Assembly (NCBI GenBank): GCA_045639325.1
Contig: JAZUCU010000024.1
Span: 36,711 to 100,710, forward strand
Direction of reading: 5' to 3'
DNA length: 64,000 nucleotides
Source of the DNA: RGIG8244 sp045639325
GTDB lineage: Bacteria; Verrucomicrobiota; Lentisphaeria; Victivallales; UBA1829
How positions within the stretch are numbered: the first letter of the stretch is position 1; each line of letters begins with the position of its first letter. The notes under the pieces are model-generated. The model did not search any database, was not told the origin of the DNA, and saw nothing but the letters and a program-made list of their open reading frames with translations. The position numbers and the translations under genes were made by a program. Positions 1 through 9,183 of the stretch are shown in pieces.

Positions 1-2
1 AG

Positions 3-737
3 GCGTTCCCCGTGCCCGGATTCCGTAAAGATGATAAAGGCGTCTACATTGGTAAAAAACATACCTGGAACCGTTGGGGGACGTTGCAATTCCCCGCACC
101 GGAACATGTCAATGCGGCAAGCCGGTACCGTCTTGTATTGGAAAAATGCGGCGCGGATGGGAAATTTGCGCATTACGGAATTGTAGATTTCTTCAGTCCT
201 GCGGTTGCGGGCAAGCCGGTACAGTTCGGTTTTGCGACCGGATATTTGAGTGTGGGCAAATACCGTTATACGCTGACTCCCTTCAATTGTTTCGGTGTTT
301 CCGGCAAGACCCTGCATGGTGAATTTGCTGTTAAAAAGGTTCCGTGGAAAGAAGTAAAGACCACGCAGACCGGATTGTCCGTTTTCAAAGGGCGAACAAG
401 CAAGGAGAAAATTGCCGCAGATGCCAATGGTTTTTATGATGTCAAAGGTGATTTCCGTTTGGTCATTCCGGAAGATGTGATTGCCCAGACCGTAATGAAA
501 AAGAAAAAACTGCTTGTAGCGTTGAAAGTGGAATGTATCGGCAGCGGCTCCTCATCCGCATTGCGTAATCTTGACGGTAAGGGCTCAATTGCCACATTGT
601 CAACCGTTTGTTATCGGGCAACGGCACAGGCGCAGCAGTATTCCTTTGTATTCACCAGGACCCATCGGGCTTTGCTGATTCGCGGCGGAGCACCGGGCAA
701 ATACCGTTTCAGCGACATCAAATATTACCTTTATTAA
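3..737 (+). CDS. C-terminal part of an unidentified protein, cut by the window edge
   Basis: The reading frame is open to the left edge, so a GTG at 12 is probably internal and the true start lies outside the window. About 244 residues are visible. They are rich in aromatic and basic residues with alternating beta-strand patterns, as in C-terminal beta-sandwich modules of secreted enzymes, and show no catalytic motif. A phrase near residue 95, NCFGVSGK, resembles accessory domains of secreted hydrolases, but I cannot assign a family. The gene ends 133 bases before the MarR-type regulator, which has its own promoter, so the two are unlikely to share regulation. Confidence 0.6.
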   Translation, partial: AFPVPGFRKDDKGVYIGKKHTWNRWGTLQFPAPEHVNAASRYRLVLEKCGADGKFAHYGIVDFFSPAVAGKPVQFGFATGYLSVGKYRYTLTPFNCFGVSGKTLHGEFAVKKVPWKEVKTTQTGLSVFKGRTSKEKIAADANGFYDVKGDFRLVIPEDVIAQTVMKKKKLLVALKVECIGSGSSSALRNLDGKGSIATLSTVCYRATAQAQQYSFVFTRTHRALLIRGGAPGKYRFSDIKYYLY

Positions 738-792
738 CCTTTTATCGTTTAAAAGGTGTATGAAATTTTTTGAAAAAAATAATAATTCGGAC

Positions 793-821
793 TTGCAAAC
801 TATTTTGTTTTGGTGTATATT
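793..821 (+). promoter_or_regulatory. Sigma-70-type promoter of the MarR-RND operon
   Basis: TTGCAA (793-798) and TATATT (816-821) are separated by 17 bp. Transcription would start near 828 and run into the regulator, adaptor and pump genes. Confidence 0.65.
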
Positions 822-834
822 ATATGGATAATGA

Positions 835-850
835 TGTACACATGTAAACA
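835..850. promoter_or_regulatory. Candidate operator for the MarR-type regulator
   Basis: TGTACACATGTAAACA is an imperfect palindrome (TGTnnACATGTnnACA, 12 of 16 positions symmetric). It lies about +8 to +23 relative to the predicted start. MarR proteins commonly bind palindromes of this size and autoregulate. The assignment is positional inference. Confidence 0.45.
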
Positions 851-870
851 AACTGTATCAGGTGATAATG

Positions 871-1347
871 ATGGAAAAGACTCAATCTGTAGAAACGAAG
901 TTCTGGCAGGATTTGATCCAGGTATCCGATATGATGCGTATTCATACGACCCCGGCTGAATTGGCAAAATGGGGTGATGTGACGATTCGTCAGATCAAAA
1001 TTATGAAGACCGTATGGACATTGCAGAATGAGAATCCCGACGGAATTACACTGAAACGCTTGGCGCAGGATTTGAATCTTTCCTCTGCCACGATGTCGGA
1101 ATCGGTTGAAACCCTTGTCCGGAAGAATATGCTGCAGCGTCAGCAGAATCCCCAGGACCGCCGTGAAGTGTTGATTACATTATCCCAATACAGCGAAAGT
1201 CTTTTCAACGAAGCGGTTCGCCAGATGGATGCTCTTTCCGCACGCATTCTGGCGGATCTGACGGAACAGGAAAAGGTGTTTTTTATTGAAACGATGAGTA
1301 AAATTTTTGATAAGTTAAAAACGACTGGAAAGGAATCAGTACAATGA
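871..1347 (+). CDS. MarR-family transcriptional regulator
   Basis: A winged-helix regulator of about 158 residues, the usual MarR length. The central part carries the DNA-binding helices (LKRLAQDLNLSSATMSESV) followed by a wing containing QNPQDRREVLI, matching the conserved DxRxxxL signature of the family. Three starts are close together (862 GTG, 868 ATG, 871 ATG). I chose 871 because AGGTG at 860-864 is then at usable distance. It overlaps the adaptor gene by 4 bases (ATGA), so regulator, adaptor and pump form one operon. By analogy with MarR/MexR it probably represses the operon and releases it on ligand binding; the ligand is unknown. Confidence 0.9.
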   Translation: MEKTQSVETKFWQDLIQVSDMMRIHTTPAELAKWGDVTIRQIKIMKTVWTLQNENPDGITLKRLAQDLNLSSATMSESVETLVRKNMLQRQQNPQDRREVLITLSQYSESLFNEAVRQMDALSARILADLTEQEKVFFIETMSKIFDKLKTTGKESVQ

Positions 1348-2432
1348 CATCAAAATCAAAATTTATCGCCTTGATCGGCACAGTCGGTATGCTTTTGACC
1401 GGCAGTGTATTGTCCGCCCAGGGAACACCGGTTGTTCCCGTTGAAGAAGTGAAAGCGGTCAACAGTAAAGGCACAAAACAGTATATCGGGAAAATGGCAT
1501 CTATTCATACTGTGACTCTGCGTTTGCGCGTATCCGGTGTATTGGAAAAGCTGTATTGCAAGGAAGGGGATCTGGTCAAACAGGGTGATCTTCTGATGCA
1601 GATCGAAGATACTTTGTACAAGGCACAGCTCGATGCTGCAACAGCCAAAGTCAAACAGTGGGAAGCGGAAGTGGAACATGCAAAAACAAACTACAACCGT
1701 CAGACCGAACTGTTCGGCGTTGTTGCCAAGAGTGAAATGGATGATGCCCGCCGTGCATTGAAACTGGCAGAAGCTCAGCTGCTCCAGGCGAATGCTGCTT
1801 TGACTGAAGCGAAAACTAATTATTCTTATACCAAAATTTATTCCCCCATTACCGGGATCATCGGTAAAACAACTTATTCCCCCGGTAACTACCTGACTCC
1901 CTCCAGCGAGGCACTTGGTACGATCGTCAAACATTCCCCCATTTACCTGAAGATGGCGATCAGCGAACCGGACTTCATCAACATGTTCGGTACCCGCGAA
2001 AATCTGAAAAAGAATGCTGTGATCCGTATCCGTACCGCAGACCGCAAAATGTTCGGTGAAACCGGTTATGTCAAACTGGCAGACAACCAGATCGATACCT
2101 CCACCGGTACTTTGATGCTCTGGTGTGTGTTCGAAAATAAGAACGGCCGTTTGCTGCCCGGAAGTATCGTGGATGCATTTATCAGCCCCAAAGTGGCACA
2201 GAAATTCCCCGCAGTTCCGTCATCCGCCATCATGGTCAGCCGCAATGGTCATGGCGTTTATGTCCTTGGTAAAGATAACAAAGTGCAGTTCCGCCCTGTT
2301 GTGACCGGTGAAAATGTGGATGGTATGCAGCTGATCCGCAGCGGTTTGAAAGTCGGGGAACGGATTATTGCCGACGGTACTCATAAAGTCCGTCCCGGTA
2401 TGACTGTTTCTCCTGCACCGGTGAAAAAATAA
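1344..2432 (+). CDS. RND efflux periplasmic adaptor (membrane fusion protein)
   Basis: A HlyD/AcrA-type adaptor of 362 residues that bridges an inner-membrane RND pump and an outer-membrane channel. A signal peptide occupies residues 1-25 (AQ at the likely cleavage). The first lipoyl half follows (GVLEKLYCKEGDLVKQGDLL, about 60-80), then a coiled-coil hairpin rich in Ala, Gln and Lys (85-150), the second lipoyl half (YSPITGIIGK) and beta-barrel and membrane-proximal domains. There is no lipobox, so it is anchored differently from AcrA. The ATG overlaps the regulator stop and the pump follows 19 bases later. No outer-membrane factor gene is present in the window, so a TolC-like partner must be elsewhere. 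Confidence 0.92.
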   Translation: MTSKSKFIALIGTVGMLLTGSVLSAQGTPVVPVEEVKAVNSKGTKQYIGKMASIHTVTLRLRVSGVLEKLYCKEGDLVKQGDLLMQIEDTLYKAQLDAATAKVKQWEAEVEHAKTNYNRQTELFGVVAKSEMDDARRALKLAEAQLLQANAALTEAKTNYSYTKIYSPITGIIGKTTYSPGNYLTPSSEALGTIVKHSPIYLKMAISEPDFINMFGTRENLKKNAVIRIRTADRKMFGETGYVKLADNQIDTSTGTLMLWCVFENKNGRLLPGSIVDAFISPKVAQKFPAVPSSAIMVSRNGHGVYVLGKDNKVQFRPVVTGENVDGMQLIRSGLKVGERIIADGTHKVRPGMTVSPAPVKK

Positions 2433-2451
2433 TCATCGGGAGTAAAGATCT

Positions 2452-5400
2452 ATGTTTTCAAAAATATTTATTGAACGCCCGAAGCTGGCGATGGTTATTT
2501 CCATCTTCCTGTCTTTTGCGGGTTTGCTTTGTATCCGTTATATTCCGATCGCTGAATATCCGGAAATCGCTCCTCCGACGATCATGGTGATCGCCAACTA
2601 CCCGGGTGCCAGTGCCGGTGAAATTCAGGATACCCTCGCCGCTCCGATCGAATCTGAAGTCAACGGGGTGGAAGACCTGCTGTATTTCAACTCGCAATGT
2701 AACAACGACGGTTCGTTGATGTTGACTTTGACTTTTGCATCCGGTACGGATGACGATATCGCCATGGTCAACGTGCAGAATGCGGTACGTCGTGCGGAAC
2801 CGAAATTACCTGCGGAAGCGACAGCGATCGGGATCAAGATCCTGAAACGTTCTTCCGATATCCTCAGTGTGTATGCGTTCAAAGTGGATAACACAAAATC
2901 CAAAATGTCGACTGTTGACCTGGGGAATTATCTGCGTATGAATATCCGCGATGAACTGGCACGTATCAACGGGATCAGTCAGGCGGAAATCATGGGGGCA
3001 TCCGACTACTCCATGCGTATCTGGCTGGATCCTATGAAAATGGCATCCCTCGGTGTCACGCCGGATATTGTTGCACAAGCTCTGCGTCAGCAGAACGTGC
3101 AGGCTGCTGCCGGGTCCGTCGGGTCGGAAAACAGTAACGATAGCGTGCAGTTGAAAGTCAATGCGCTCGGACGTCTCAAAACCGTACAGGAATTTGAAAA
3201 TGTCATTATCCGTACTACTGCGGAAGGACGTGTTGTTAAATTGCGTGACGTTGCTACTGTTCAGCTTGGTTCCGAAGAGTATGCCTGGGACTCCAAAGAC
3301 AATGGCGAACCGGTCGTGGCTCTTTCTCTGTACCGTCAGTCCGATGCGAACGCCATCGGCGTGGTGGATGCCGCCAATGCAAAATTGAAAGAATTGTCCA
3401 AGTTCTTCCCGGAAGGGGTCTATTATGAAATGGTATACGACCCGACGGATTACATTCGTACCAGTATGAAAGAAGTGGCGGAAACGTTGCTTCTGACTCT
3501 GATTCTGGTGGTTGCCATTACTTATCTGTTCCTCCAGAACTGGCGTGCAACATTGATCCCGACTCTGGCGATTCCGGTCTCTCTGCTTGCAACCTTTATC
3601 TTCCTGTATCCCCTTGGATTCAGTATGAACCTGTTGACCATGTTCGGTTTGATCCTGGTGATCGGGTCTCTGGTGGACGATGCGATCGTTGTGGTGGAAA
3701 ATACATTGCGAATCATTGACGATGAAGGATTGTCGCCGAAAGAAGCGGCACTCAAATCCATGAATCAGATCACGGGTGCGATTATCGCTACGACACTTGT
3801 GACCATTGCGGTTTACGTGCCGATTGCCTTCTATGGCGGTATGGTGGGTACGATTTATATTCAGTTCGCGGTGACAATGTGTATTTCACTTTCTTTCTCC
3901 ACATTCAATGCCATGACACTGAGTCCGGCGTTGTGTGCTCTGTTGCTGCGCCCGACCCGCAAGCCGAAAATCGACGTGTTTGCTCCGTTCAACTGGGCAT
4001 TGGATGGTTCCAGAAAGATTTATCTTACCTGTACCTCATTCCTGATCAAATGCTGGCCGATCACGATTGTGTTGTTTGCCGGTATCTGTTATGCAAATTA
4101 TCATTTCTTCTCCAACCTCAACTCATCCTTCCTGCCTGATGAAGACAAAGGTGCATTGATGGTCGGTTTGGAACTTCCTCCCGGTGCTACACTTGCCCGT
4201 ACCCGTCAGGCGACCAATGAATTTTACGAAGCGGTCAAAAATGTCCCCGGCGTAAAAAATGTATTGTGCGTGAACGGTTTCAGCTTTATCGGCGGTAAGG
4301 GGGAAAATATGGGGTTGGCGATCGTCGGTCTGAAAGACTGGGCAGATCGTACTACGCCGGATACGACGATCACAGCAATTCGTGACGAAGTTGTCAAGCG
4401 GACTGCACACATCGGTTCCGCCCGTATCATCGTCATGCAGCCGCCTGCCATCATGGGCTTGGGGAACAGTAATGACGTGACATTCATGTTGCAGGACCGT
4501 GAAGGCAGATCTCCGGAAGATCTGGAAAAAGCAACCTTTATGCTGATGGGATTGCTGAATGATAAAAAACTGTGTCCGGACATCAAAACAGCTTATTCTT
4601 CTTACAATGCCAGTACGCCGCAGTTGTATTTGGATATTGACCGTCAGAAAGCTGAATTGATGGGGATCCCGGTCAGCCGTGTATTCTCTACACTTCAGTC
4701 TCAGTTGGCATCTCTCTATGTGAACGACTTCAACTTGAACGGATATTCTTTCAAGGTGAAAATGCAGTCTGACGTGTTGGATCGCGGCGGTATTTCCGAC
4801 ATCGAAAATGTCAGTGTGCAGAATAATGAAGGTAAAATGGTTCCAGTTTCCTCCTTTGCTACACTCCGTTATGTGGTCGGCCCCCGTGTGATCGAACGTT
4901 TCGACCAGCGCATTTCTGCAAAATTCATGGTTGGCGGTATGCCCGGTGTCAGTTCCGGAGAAGTCATGAACCGTATCCAGCAGGTTGTCGACAAAAACCT
5001 GAAAGGTTACCAGGTCTGCTGGGTCGACTTGAGTTATCAGGAACGGGGCAACGAAGGTAAAATCGTTATGCTGATGGGCCTTGCGTTGATCTTTGCTTAT
5101 CTGTTCCTTGTCGGTCAGTACGAAAGCTGGACCATGCCGATTTCCGTTATCCTCTCTGTTTCTCTTGCGACATTGGGGGCATTGCTCGGCTTGTATTATT
5201 GTGGTATGTCTCTCTCCATCTATGCACAGCTTGGTTTGGTTATGCTGGTCGGGCTTGCGGGGAAAAACGCTATCCTTATGGCGGAATTCTCCAAACAGGC
5301 CCGTGAAGAAGGTCAGTCCATTTACGATGCGGCACAGAATGGCGGTCGTGTCCGTTACCGTGCGGTGTTGATGACTGCTTACTCCTTCATCATCGGTGTG

Positions 5401-5583
5401 TTCCCCATGGTGATTGCAACCGGGGCAGGGGCGGGATCCCGTCAGGCGATCGGTATTACCACGTTCTCCGGGATGGTGCTTGCCACATTGGTTGGTATTA
5501 TCTTTGTTCCGCCGCTGTACGCCATATTCCAGCGTATGCGTGAACTTGTCAACCCGATGAAGTTTGATAAAAAGAACGATTGA
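2452..5583 (+). CDS. RND multidrug efflux permease (HAE1/AcrB type)
   Basis: A proton-driven inner-membrane pump of 1043 residues, the standard length. It has the usual two repeats of six transmembrane segments with two large periplasmic loops. The proton-relay residues are present: Asp409-Asp410 in TM4 (GSLVDDAIVVVEN) and Lys938 in TM10 (GLAGKNAILMAEF), as in AcrB. The N-terminus contains the typical IPIAEYPEIAPP. Both features point to the hydrophobic and amphiphilic drug subfamily. It is the last gene of the marR-adaptor-pump operon, and a strong hairpin terminator starts 18 bases after the stop. The substrate cannot be predicted. Confidence 0.95.
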   Translation: MFSKIFIERPKLAMVISIFLSFAGLLCIRYIPIAEYPEIAPPTIMVIANYPGASAGEIQDTLAAPIESEVNGVEDLLYFNSQCNNDGSLMLTLTFASGTDDDIAMVNVQNAVRRAEPKLPAEATAIGIKILKRSSDILSVYAFKVDNTKSKMSTVDLGNYLRMNIRDELARINGISQAEIMGASDYSMRIWLDPMKMASLGVTPDIVAQALRQQNVQAAAGSVGSENSNDSVQLKVNALGRLKTVQEFENVIIRTTAEGRVVKLRDVATVQLGSEEYAWDSKDNGEPVVALSLYRQSDANAIGVVDAANAKLKELSKFFPEGVYYEMVYDPTDYIRTSMKEVAETLLLTLILVVAITYLFLQNWRATLIPTLAIPVSLLATFIFLYPLGFSMNLLTMFGLILVIGSLVDDAIVVVENTLRIIDDEGLSPKEAALKSMNQITGAIIATTLVTIAVYVPIAFYGGMVGTIYIQFAVTMCISLSFSTFNAMTLSPALCALLLRPTRKPKIDVFAPFNWALDGSRKIYLTCTSFLIKCWPITIVLFAGICYANYHFFSNLNSSFLPDEDKGALMVGLELPPGATLARTRQATNEFYEAVKNVPGVKNVLCVNGFSFIGGKGENMGLAIVGLKDWADRTTPDTTITAIRDEVVKRTAHIGSARIIVMQPPAIMGLGNSNDVTFMLQDREGRSPEDLEKATFMLMGLLNDKKLCPDIKTAYSSYNASTPQLYLDIDRQKAELMGIPVSRVFSTLQSQLASLYVNDFNLNGYSFKVKMQSDVLDRGGISDIENVSVQNNEGKMVPVSSFATLRYVVGPRVIERFDQRISAKFMVGGMPGVSSGEVMNRIQQVVDKNLKGYQVCWVDLSYQERGNEGKIVMLMGLALIFAYLFLVGQYESWTMPISVILSVSLATLGALLGLYYCGMSLSIYAQLGLVMLVGLAGKNAILMAEFSKQAREEGQSIYDAAQNGGRVRYRAVLMTAYSFIIGVFPMVIATGAGAGSRQAIGITTFSGMVLATLVGIIFVPPLYAIFQRMRELVNPMKFDKKND

Positions 5584-5601
5584 ATCAGAAATTGATCCAT
5601 C

Positions 5602-5634
5602 CGGGATACATGTTTCAGCATGTATCCCGTTTTT
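5602..5634 (+). terminator. Rho-independent terminator of the MarR-RND operon
   Basis: Perfect 11-bp stem (5602-5612 with 5619-5629), six-base loop, then five T. It lies inside the longest possible version of the next reading frame, which argues that the next gene starts downstream, at 5643. Confidence 0.85.
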
Positions 5635-5642
5635 CCTTAATC

Positions 5643-6125
5643 ATGCGTGATTTTCAAAAAGAAGCCCTTGAACTGGCTGAAATTATCCTTGACGGTGGCA
5701 AGCCGTTGACTCGTTACCGTTTTTTGACCAGTTCATTCAAGCGGACGTTTTTGCATTATACAAAGAAAACGCCCGGACATTGGACGGATCCTGCCGGAAC
5801 ATGGTGTGGTTATCCGGATTTGCCCCGTGTCGGGAGCTGTGTATGTCTGGCTTTTATGGCTGGGCATGTTTGTGGATTACCGTGTGAGGAAACAGATGAA
5901 CTTGTGATGATGTATCATCAGTTTGCCGGGGCAATGTCGCCCTCTTTTGTGCCGGAAGATGTTTATTATGCCTGGCTTGCTGCAGAAACGGCACGCTGTA
6001 TTTATCCTGCGGAATATCATTATGCGCTTCTTGCGGAAAACTGGAAAAAAGGCGCATTATCCTATCCCGCCCCCTCTCTGCGTTGGGCGGCAATTGTGGA
6101 AAAAGTGATCAAGCACAATGGTTGA
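5643..6125 (+). CDS. Hypothetical protein, Cys- and aromatic-rich
   Basis: About 160 residues with no recognised family. It has no signal peptide or clear transmembrane segment and looks helical, with a cluster of cysteines (WCGYPDLPRVGSCVCLAF) that could be structural. A longer frame from TTG 5580 would cross the terminator hairpin, so I start at ATG 5643; no good ribosome-binding site is visible, which leaves some doubt. It ends 4 bases before the convergent araC gene. Nothing in its surroundings suggests a function. Confidence 0.6.
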   Translation: MRDFQKEALELAEIILDGGKPLTRYRFLTSSFKRTFLHYTKKTPGHWTDPAGTWCGYPDLPRVGSCVCLAFMAGHVCGLPCEETDELVMMYHQFAGAMSPSFVPEDVYYAWLAAETARCIYPAEYHYALLAENWKKGALSYPAPSLRWAAIVEKVIKHNG

Positions 6126-6129
6126 TTGA

Positions 6130-6909
6130 TCAACTCTTGCGATAGGCTCCCGGCGGCATGCCGTAAAGCTGTTTGAAACGGCGTGAAAAATGGAAACGGT
6201 CTTTTACGCCGATCATTTCACAAACCTTTTCGATATCATATTCTCCGTTTTTCAGAAGATACGCCGCCATGGTGTAGCGGACGCTCAACAGATACTGGTA
6301 GGGTGTAACTTTTGTAATTTCCTGAAAACGAGCCAGAAATGCATTAACAGACATCCCGGCTTCCTGCGCCATAGATTCCAATGTGAAATCATCTCCCGGA
6401 TTGTTGCTGATGTGATTCCGCACCCGTGTGATACGGTCATCGGTTTCTGATTCGCAAAGCAGTTCCGGATCCACCTGTTCCAGAACTTCCGCTGCAAGTT
6501 GGAATGCTTTCAACGTGATACGCCATTGTGGAACTTGGGTGTCCAACATATTCTGCAACGATTCAAATTTTTCTTTGATGCTGTCCGTCATCGGCAGTTC
6601 ATGATATAAAATATCGCTGCGCCCGGTGAGCCGGTCCATTTCAAAATGAATATAGAGTTGACGGGGATTTTTTTCGACCCAGGTTTTCAATTCGCAATTG
6701 GGCACCAGCAGATAAATTTTATCCGGTTGCATTTCGATCTTTTTTCCACCGGAATAAATGCCGGCACCATCGGTATCATTATGATAGAGCCGCCAGCAAT
6801 AGCCGGAAAGAGTATTCTGCTGCCATTCGGAAAGAAGTTCAGCGGAATGGACCAGCTGAATCTTCATGGTAGGGTACTGCTGAATAATGCCTTCATAAAT
6901 TTTTGTCAT
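6130..6909 (-). CDS. AraC-family transcriptional regulator
   Basis: A 259-residue regulator with an N-terminal cupin-like sensing domain (about 1-150) and a C-terminal pair of helix-turn-helix motifs. The second ends in HFSRRFKQLYGMPPGAYRKS, the classic AraC tail. An upstream in-frame ATG at 7011 exists, but GAGGA sits 10 bases before ATG 6909 and a promoter lies just upstream, so 6909 is preferred. It is transcribed in the same direction as, and 91 bases after, the pilin-tailed GH39-like glycosidase gene. It is therefore a candidate regulator of that gene or of its own regulon; sugar sensing is inferred from family habit. Confidence 0.88.
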   Translation of the reverse strand: MTKIYEGIIQQYPTMKIQLVHSAELLSEWQQNTLSGYCWRLYHNDTDGAGIYSGGKKIEMQPDKIYLLVPNCELKTWVEKNPRQLYIHFEMDRLTGRSDILYHELPMTDSIKEKFESLQNMLDTQVPQWRITLKAFQLAAEVLEQVDPELLCESETDDRITRVRNHISNNPGDDFTLESMAQEAGMSVNAFLARFQEITKVTPYQYLLSVRYTMAAYLLKNGEYDIEKVCEMIGVKDRFHFSRRFKQLYGMPPGAYRKS

Positions 6910-6937
6910 AAAAATATCCTCGTTTTTGAGCTGGAAT

Positions 6938-6965
6938 ACTATATCACAAAAATGAGAATTTGCAA
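6938..6965 (-). promoter_or_regulatory. Promoter of the araC-type gene at 6130-6909
   Basis: On the minus strand TTGCAA (6960-6965) and TATAGT (6938-6943) with a 16-bp spacer. It suggests the regulator is transcribed independently of the upstream glycosidase. Confidence 0.55.
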
Positions 6966-7000
6966 ATTTATTCAGCAGATATCCCGGAAATATTATATTC

Positions 7001-9124
7001 TTATTTCTCAAATTCCATCAGGTATGCACCGAACATTTTTGCATCCAGAGGAATGCGGAATTTGCCATTGCCGCTGCTCTTGATGGTTTTGATGCCTTCG
7101 CCTTTCGGGAATGCATCAGAAAGGATTTTGATGGTGCATTTCTGGTAATCGGCGGGCAGGTTGACTGTGATCTGATTTGTCGCAGAACGGAACTGGGAAA
7201 CGACAAGATGCACTTTTCCATCTTTGCTAATACCGGCGAGAGGATAAATGCCTGCGCCTGCATAAGATGTGGTAATCGGCACTTTGTTGAGGTTCTTTCT
7301 TGCAAATTCAGAATAGAAGAGAAGGGCATAATAAAGTTTGTAAGGATTGTTCCAGGAGGCGAATGTACCCCAGCGTCCTGCACTGGCAAAGTGATAGAAG
7401 AATGTCATATCCGCAACTTCCTGAAGAGATACGAGGGTTGCAAGAGAGAATGCGGCGTTTGCCATGGATTTTTTCATGTGATCGTCCGCTGCAAGATTTT
7501 CCCAGTCGAGCGGGTTGAGATTCCATTCAGCAAGGATCACTTCCGCATTGTTGAATCCGTATTTGTCTGCGATGGCACGGATGGATTTCATGGTGTTGTA
7601 GAAATTGATCGGGTCTCTGACATATCCGGTAACACTGAGGAAGTCCAACGGAATGGATTCTTTCTTGCAGAGTGCCGCCAGTGCTTCCACGGATTTGAGC
7701 TGAATCGACTGGGGACCGCCAACTTTCACGTTGGGAAATGCTTTTTTCATTTCTGTTGCGAAGTCTCTGTAAAGATCCAGATATTTTTCATAAGGACCAT
7801 CAAACAATTTTTTGTTGTCCGGTTCTTCCCAAAGGGATGCGTAGCGGATGTTCCATTTTTTGCCATTTGCCCAGCCTTCGTTGTAATGACGGAGGATATT
7901 GACGCAAATTTTTGCCCATTTTTTTGTATCGGTCGGGGGATGTACTCGGAAACGTTTTCCGGAATGTTCAATTGATTCACCAAAGTGGAATTCGATTTCA
8001 ATACCGCAATCTGCGACCTGCTGCAAATAGAAGTCGGTCGGCTCGAAAATGTAATTTCTGGGATCGTCCGGATCGGCATGGAAGAGGGGGAAGATCTGGC
8101 TGACATCGATCAGTGCATACCCGGCGTTATTGTGTGTAGCATCCATGTGTCTGACGCGTGCAGGGGCGAGCTTCTTGAGCAATTCCTTTTCCTTAAGCAT
8201 TCTTCCTGCATTGCTGATACGGGGAGAATTGTTCATGCCGAAAATATTTTTTTGTACGGCTCCGGGTTTGTCGGCGGCGAGAGTCAACGTTACATTTTTG
8301 GATGCGGCGAAATGTGTATTGCGTGCAGAAATGATTTTACCTTCTTTTGTATTTTCTTTGCGAATCAACTTTGCGGTGTTGTAAACGATTTTGTCGTTAT
8401 CCACGCAGTTCTGAATGTCGCTGGCAATTTCTCTGCGGAGAATATTGCCGATGTCACGGAATTCGTAAAACTTGATATCGAGAGAAGACAATGCCTTGAT
8501 GTCTTTTGTCAGATGTTTCCAGGGGTAAATAATAGTGACATCGCTTTCATGTACGGATTTATTTTTCTTATCACTGGCAATGGTTTTGATTTCTGATTTT
8601 TTGACTTCCACATCGTTGATCTGATAATGGAAATCGCCTTTTTCGTTGACTGTGACAACGATTTTATCATTAGCTGCATTTCTTGTTTCGAACCAGAAAT
8701 AGGAGCTGCCCCAGATGCCGCCTTTTTCATCAAATTTATGAAGATTGTTCGGGATGACGGTTTTGACATTGACGTAAAAATTGGTATCATCGAACAGCAT
8801 TTTTACCGTAATATCAGCCATGGAGCGTTCGAGAGATTCCAGATTGAACAGATCGGTAACGGCATCTGCTTTTTTCCAGACGGCAGCATTGTTTTTGCCG
8901 TCTTTTGTAATCGGAGATTCGGAAGTGTAATAAACAGAGTAGGTCTGACTGATCATTTTTGTTTTCTCCTTTGTTTTGACCGGGGCGTTTGCAGCATCTG
9001 CTTTTGCTGTGACATCTTTCAATTTACCCTTCATGCCGTAAGCGACACCCGTCGTGATGAGTCCGCCGAGCAGGGCAATGATTGCAATTACCGCAATGAG
9101 TTCGACCATTGAAAATCTCTTCAT
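7001..9124 (-). CDS. GH39-like glycosidase with a prepilin-like N-terminus and a CBM9-like domain
   Basis: A 707-residue exported enzyme. Residues 1-29 (KRFSMVELIAVIAIIALL) look like a type IV prepilin leader: Phe at +1, Glu at +5 and a hydrophobic helix. The residue before Phe is Arg instead of Gly. A CBM9-like region (about 70-230) precedes a TIM-barrel domain (about 290-610) with clan GH-A landmarks: Glu434 in WEEPDN as acid/base and Glu533 in LAEWN as nucleophile. A short beta domain closes the protein, as in GH39 xylosidases and related enzymes. AGGAG precedes the ATG. It is divergent from an araC gene at 9288. A cytoplasmic relative lies at 51878-53245. Substrate unknown; xylan- or mucin-type glycans are guesses. 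Confidence 0.82.
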   Translation of the reverse strand: MKRFSMVELIAVIAIIALLGGLITTGVAYGMKGKLKDVTAKADAANAPVKTKEKTKMISQTYSVYYTSESPITKDGKNNAAVWKKADAVTDLFNLESLERSMADITVKMLFDDTNFYVNVKTVIPNNLHKFDEKGGIWGSSYFWFETRNAANDKIVVTVNEKGDFHYQINDVEVKKSEIKTIASDKKNKSVHESDVTIIYPWKHLTKDIKALSSLDIKFYEFRDIGNILRREIASDIQNCVDNDKIVYNTAKLIRKENTKEGKIISARNTHFAASKNVTLTLAADKPGAVQKNIFGMNNSPRISNAGRMLKEKELLKKLAPARVRHMDATHNNAGYALIDVSQIFPLFHADPDDPRNYIFEPTDFYLQQVADCGIEIEFHFGESIEHSGKRFRVHPPTDTKKWAKICVNILRHYNEGWANGKKWNIRYASLWEEPDNKKLFDGPYEKYLDLYRDFATEMKKAFPNVKVGGPQSIQLKSVEALAALCKKESIPLDFLSVTGYVRDPINFYNTMKSIRAIADKYGFNNAEVILAEWNLNPLDWENLAADDHMKKSMANAAFSLATLVSLQEVADMTFFYHFASAGRWGTFASWNNPYKLYYALLFYSEFARKNLNKVPITTSYAGAGIYPLAGISKDGKVHLVVSQFRSATNQITVNLPADYQKCTIKILSDAFPKGEGIKTIKSSGNGKFRIPLDAKMFGAYLMEFEK

Positions 9125-9183
9125 TTTCTTGTTGCTCCTATCCTTGTTTTGTTGTTTTTGAAACTTTTTATTCTTTTCTGATT

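Noticed and set aside
5580..5642. Longer start for the small unknown gene
   Set aside because: The extension crosses a perfect terminator hairpin and begins with TTG lacking a ribosome-binding site.
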